Shown here in pieces: positions 61,475 to 64,000 of a DNA stretch of 64,000 nt. The position numbers and the translations under genes are program-made. The DNA lies in the NCBI RefSeq assembly GCF_023746615.1, contig NZ_CP082276.1, positions 620,001 through 684,000 of the forward strand, in the 5' to 3' direction. Source of the stretch: Grimontia kaedaensis. Lineage in GTDB: Bacteria > Pseudomonadota > Gammaproteobacteria > Enterobacterales > Vibrionaceae. The notes beneath the pieces were generated by a model. The model saw only the letters and a program-made list of their open reading frames with translations, searched no databases and was not told the origin of the DNA. How positions within the stretch are numbered: position 1 is the stretch's first letter; each line of letters opens with the position of its first letter.

Positions 61475-61885
61475 GATGTAGATTCCTTCCTTGGGGCGCC
61501 ACCAAAAGTAAAAGGCAGCGAAAAACAGCGCACAAGATGCGTAAATCAGGAGAGAAAGTCGAGGTTAATTGGGACATTGGAGAACATTGTGGTGTGGAGC
61601 AGGATTTACACATTGGGTTAACAGGGATGAGTTTTGACTGAGGGAAAAACCCAAAAACTTGTACAAGACTAATTATTTGTATCACTTTTGCGAGGTTGGG
61701 TTAGTCTCTTAAACTATTCATCAATATCTATTTTTCTTTTTTCATATTGTCGTATAGCTTTATCAACCGGGCTCCAAAAAATGTTGCACTGCAAGCAATT
61801 TCGTTCAGCTAGATTTAGAGTCAGTGAGCAGATTGCCCGGAAAAACCGGGCATCGTATTACTCTATGTGTGTTGGTGTATACGCG
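61475..61885. promoter_or_regulatory. Divergent promoter region of yitT-like and EIIC-EAL genes
   Basis: The 411-bp gap carries the hairpin GCCCGG-aaaaa-CCGGGC (61835-61851), which lies 34 bases before the preferred EIIC-EAL start and has no T-run. It could regulate translation. Open-frame extension upstream of 61886 exists but contains no good ribosome site. Confidence 0.4.
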
Positions 61886-63973
61886 ATGAAGAATAACAAC
61901 TCAATGCAACATCTATTCACCAAGTTAGTATCAAGGACCGTTGAAGCTTTGTGGAGCCCATTAAGGGCAGTACGTGATGGGATGCTCTGGCTGGTTCCGT
62001 GTTTGATCCTCTCTAATACCTTGGTATTCACCTCCAGCCTTCTCGACTTTTTTGGTTTTTCCGCTCCCATCCTTCAGGAAAATCTCACCCAACTTATCGA
62101 CATGTTGGTGCGGCTTTACCCCTATCTTTTTGCCGCTTCAATAAGCTCAATGTTCGCTATTTATTGGCGCTTACCCAGGCCGCCTGTTGTCATCTTGAAC
62201 ATGGCATACGTGGCTGTGACTGCACAGGTAATGGGCAGTGAAGACAAAGCCGTCGATACTTTACTCCTCTTCGTTGGGTTGACCTTACCGCTTTATGCTG
62301 TGCCTTTACTCTCCAAGATAAAGCGCTTTCGTTGGACAAGGGTTCTAAGCAGTGAGATTGCCGGTAAACCGGTAAAGGATTCCATGAATCTGATGTTGCC
62401 TGGCGTGATTGTTGCTGGACTTGTTGCAGTAGTGGCAATGGGACTTTCCTGGGTATATCACCTGTTCGATATGGAAATTATGTTGCAGACGCTCCACAAC
62501 ACGGATTTTGAGAATTCTCCTATTGAATCTGGGGCTGTCTTTGCTTCACTGAATTCTGTGCTCTGGTTCTTGGGGATACATGGCTACTATGCGTTAACCC
62601 CATTGGTTGAACCTCTAGTCCATGCGCTCGAAATCAACCGGACAACCGTGATGGCCGGCGGCGAAGCTCCGAATGTGATGAACCTTTCAACCATGGCACT
62701 GTTTGTGTTTGTGGGTGGTGCTGGTTCGACGCTTGGGCTTTCATTTGCGGTGTTGATGTTCTCCAAGAGCACTAAGATGCGGTTGATAGCTTTAACAAGT
62801 ATTCCTCTTGGTCTGTTTAACATTAATGAGTTACTTCTCTTTGGCTTGCCGATCATCTTTAACTTGCGTTTATTCCTACCATTTTTGCTGACGCCTTTGA
62901 TCAATGTTTGGGTTGCGGTTCTGGTACTGAATAGTGGACTTGTCACTATTCCATATACGTTGGCACCGCTAACCAGCCCTGTCGTGATCAATGCTTATAT
63001 CGCGACAGGGGGAGATATCGCTGCAGTGGTCTTCCAGATAGCGATTGTTGTGATGAACATCTTTGTGTATCTGCCGTTCCTGAAAATGGTGGATGAGCAA
63101 GCGAGCAAGCAAAACGTTTATCTTCCATCGCTTGATACCACATATACCCGCAAGGAAGAGGAGGCTTATGTACTGTCATACGACCCAGTACGCGAGTCTC
63201 TGTTGCGTCTGCGCGAGATTGAAGTGACCCAGCTTCACATGGAGTCATTTTCCCATCGTGAGTTCTTTCTTGAGTTCCAACCTCAGATCAGCTGTGAAAC
63301 CCGCAGGGTTGTTGGTGTAGAAGCCTTGATTCGGGTGAAAGATCAACAAGGTAATGTCGAGCTGCCTGGAGATTTTCTGCCCGTGTTTGAAAAAGCCCAG
63401 ATGATGAGTGATATCGACATGTGGGTGGTGGATAAGTGTGTTGAGCAGTGTCATCAGTGGATGGGTCAAGGATTGGAAATCCCTATCAGCGTGAATATTA
63501 CTGCCGATACATTGAGTGATGGGCATCGCATGGAAAGGATCGTCACCAAAATAAGCAGCATACCGGGTTTGATTCACTTTGAGATCACCGAAGGCGCTTT
63601 GTTGGGGAACGAAAAAATGGTGGGCGATTCAATCCGTCGTCTGCATAAGGTGGGTGCATCCGTACACATCGACGATTTTGGTACGGGTTATAGCTCGTTG
63701 AGTTACCTGAACCGCTTTGACATTGATGCGCTTAAAATTGACCAGAGTTTTGTCCGCGCACTAGCAGACGAAAAGGGCAAAAAAGTGTTCAATGGACTGA
63801 TAGCGATTGCCCATGAACTGGGCATGAAGATCATTGTTGAAGGGGTGGAAACCCAAGAGCAGTACAATTACGTCGCCAAGAAGCATGATGTCAAAGTACA
63901 AGGTTGGTACTTCGCACGCTCAATGGGGGCTAATGACTTCTTTGATTACTCGGAGCGATATGCCCGGGCGTAA
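61886..63973 (+). CDS. PTS EIIC-like membrane domain fused to an EAL c-di-GMP phosphodiesterase
   Basis: A 695-aa protein. Residues about 20-420 form an EIIC-type (lactose/cellobiose family) channel with about ten helices ('PVVILNMAYVAVTAQVMG', 'EINRTTVMAGGEAPNVMN', 'NINELLLFGLPIIFNLRLFLPF'). Residues about 450-690 are an EAL domain: 'GVEALIRV' with the catalytic Glu, 'SVNITADTL', 'FEITEGALL', 'DDFGTGYSS', 'ALKIDQSF', 'EGVET' and 'QGWYFARS'. All catalytic residues are present, so phosphodiesterase activity is expected. The start is uncertain: 61886 is chosen because the membrane domain begins there; earlier starts lack ribosome sites. No EIIB or EIIA gene lies nearby. Confidence 0.83.
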   Translation: MKNNNSMQHLFTKLVSRTVEALWSPLRAVRDGMLWLVPCLILSNTLVFTSSLLDFFGFSAPILQENLTQLIDMLVRLYPYLFAASISSMFAIYWRLPRPPVVILNMAYVAVTAQVMGSEDKAVDTLLLFVGLTLPLYAVPLLSKIKRFRWTRVLSSEIAGKPVKDSMNLMLPGVIVAGLVAVVAMGLSWVYHLFDMEIMLQTLHNTDFENSPIESGAVFASLNSVLWFLGIHGYYALTPLVEPLVHALEINRTTVMAGGEAPNVMNLSTMALFVFVGGAGSTLGLSFAVLMFSKSTKMRLIALTSIPLGLFNINELLLFGLPIIFNLRLFLPFLLTPLINVWVAVLVLNSGLVTIPYTLAPLTSPVVINAYIATGGDIAAVVFQIAIVVMNIFVYLPFLKMVDEQASKQNVYLPSLDTTYTRKEEEAYVLSYDPVRESLLRLREIEVTQLHMESFSHREFFLEFQPQISCETRRVVGVEALIRVKDQQGNVELPGDFLPVFEKAQMMSDIDMWVVDKCVEQCHQWMGQGLEIPISVNITADTLSDGHRMERIVTKISSIPGLIHFEITEGALLGNEKMVGDSIRRLHKVGASVHIDDFGTGYSSLSYLNRFDIDALKIDQSFVRALADEKGKKVFNGLIAIAHELGMKIIVEGVETQEQYNYVAKKHDVKVQGWYFARSMGANDFFDYSERYARA

Positions 63974-63976
63974 AAA

Positions 63977-63998
63977 AAGCCCCGGGTTAGGGGGCTGG
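63977..63998 (+). terminator. Hairpin terminator after the EIIC-EAL gene
   Basis: AGCCCC / GGGGGCT stem with loop GGGTTA, preceded by an A-run; the T-run, if any, lies beyond the window. Confidence 0.5.
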
Positions 63999-64000
63999 AT

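Noticed and set aside
61688..61885. 66-codon extension of the EIIC-EAL gene
   Set aside because: Contains a strong hairpin, has no ribosome site and no domain match; treated as leader.
1..64000. tRNA, rRNA or CRISPR features
   Set aside because: No cloverleaf-like conserved blocks, rRNA segments or regularly spaced repeats were recognised on either strand.

Overview
The window reads as one chromosome segment of a marine gammaproteobacterium, most likely Vibrionaceae of the Enterovibrio/Grimontia/Photobacterium type. Evidence for this: a two-component pair next to an OmpV/MipA gene, two canonical gammaproteobacterial Zur boxes, YfeK, YjeH, YiaY and YbdG homologues, and an EIIC-EAL fusion protein. 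The genus is an inference from gene families, not from a marker gene. No rRNA, tRNA or CRISPR array was seen.

Layout. 1-10.1 kb: the 3' end of a phage-tail-like (contractile-injection type) cluster, with two baseplate J-like proteins (the first cut by the window edge), a tail-protein-I-like protein with a beta-helical body, a 1111-aa DUF6519/beta-helix protein and a Lys/Pro-rich small protein. 10.2-11.3 kb: a GH43 arabinanase lipoprotein. 11.6-20.8 kb: a LysR-controlled TRAP transporter plus alpha/beta hydrolase, a YjeH-like exporter with a homocysteine methyltransferase opposite an Lrp regulator, and a D-cysteine desulfhydrase/L-cysteate sulfo-lyase family enzyme. A 284-bp MITE separates that enzyme gene from its terminator. 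21.2-24.2 kb: a Zur-box operon (COG0523 GTPase, DksA2-type DksA), small genes, a metallohydrolase remnant and YfeK. 24.3-27.2 kb: OmpV/MipA and an RstAB-like two-component system. 27.3-33.0 kb: a DeoR-led, UgpB-type ABC importer operon ending in a phosphodiesterase. 33.2-44.8 kb: housekeeping and solitary genes (Na/Pi cotransporter, phosphatase, arginase, HAD, DUF1796, a broken DUF5666 lipoprotein, YiaY, YbdG, GNAT).

44.8-55.4 kb: the most informative locus, a guanidine-assimilation operon. A sigma-54 promoter candidate is followed by a guanidine-I (ykkC) riboswitch, then an ABC importer (SBP, permease, ATPase), the two DUF1989 carboxyguanidine deiminase subunits, a guanidine-II (mini-ykkC) riboswitch inside the operon, the guanidine (urea-type) carboxylase and allophanate hydrolase. 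Import, carboxylation, deimination and hydrolysis to ammonia and CO2 are thus all encoded together. An orphan sigma-54 promoter with the same upstream palindrome at the same spacing lies 520 bp upstream and could drive a small RNA.

55.4-64 kb: a DUF4156 lipoprotein; a second Zur-box locus with zinc-sparing ribosomal proteins L31 and L36; an AT-rich filamentous-phage-like island (Zot/pI, small membrane proteins, a pVIII-like coat protein) with its genes diverging from a nested inverted repeat; an aminotransferase divergent from an AraC/GyrI-like regulator; a YitT membrane protein; and a PTS EIIC-EAL c-di-GMP phosphodiesterase.
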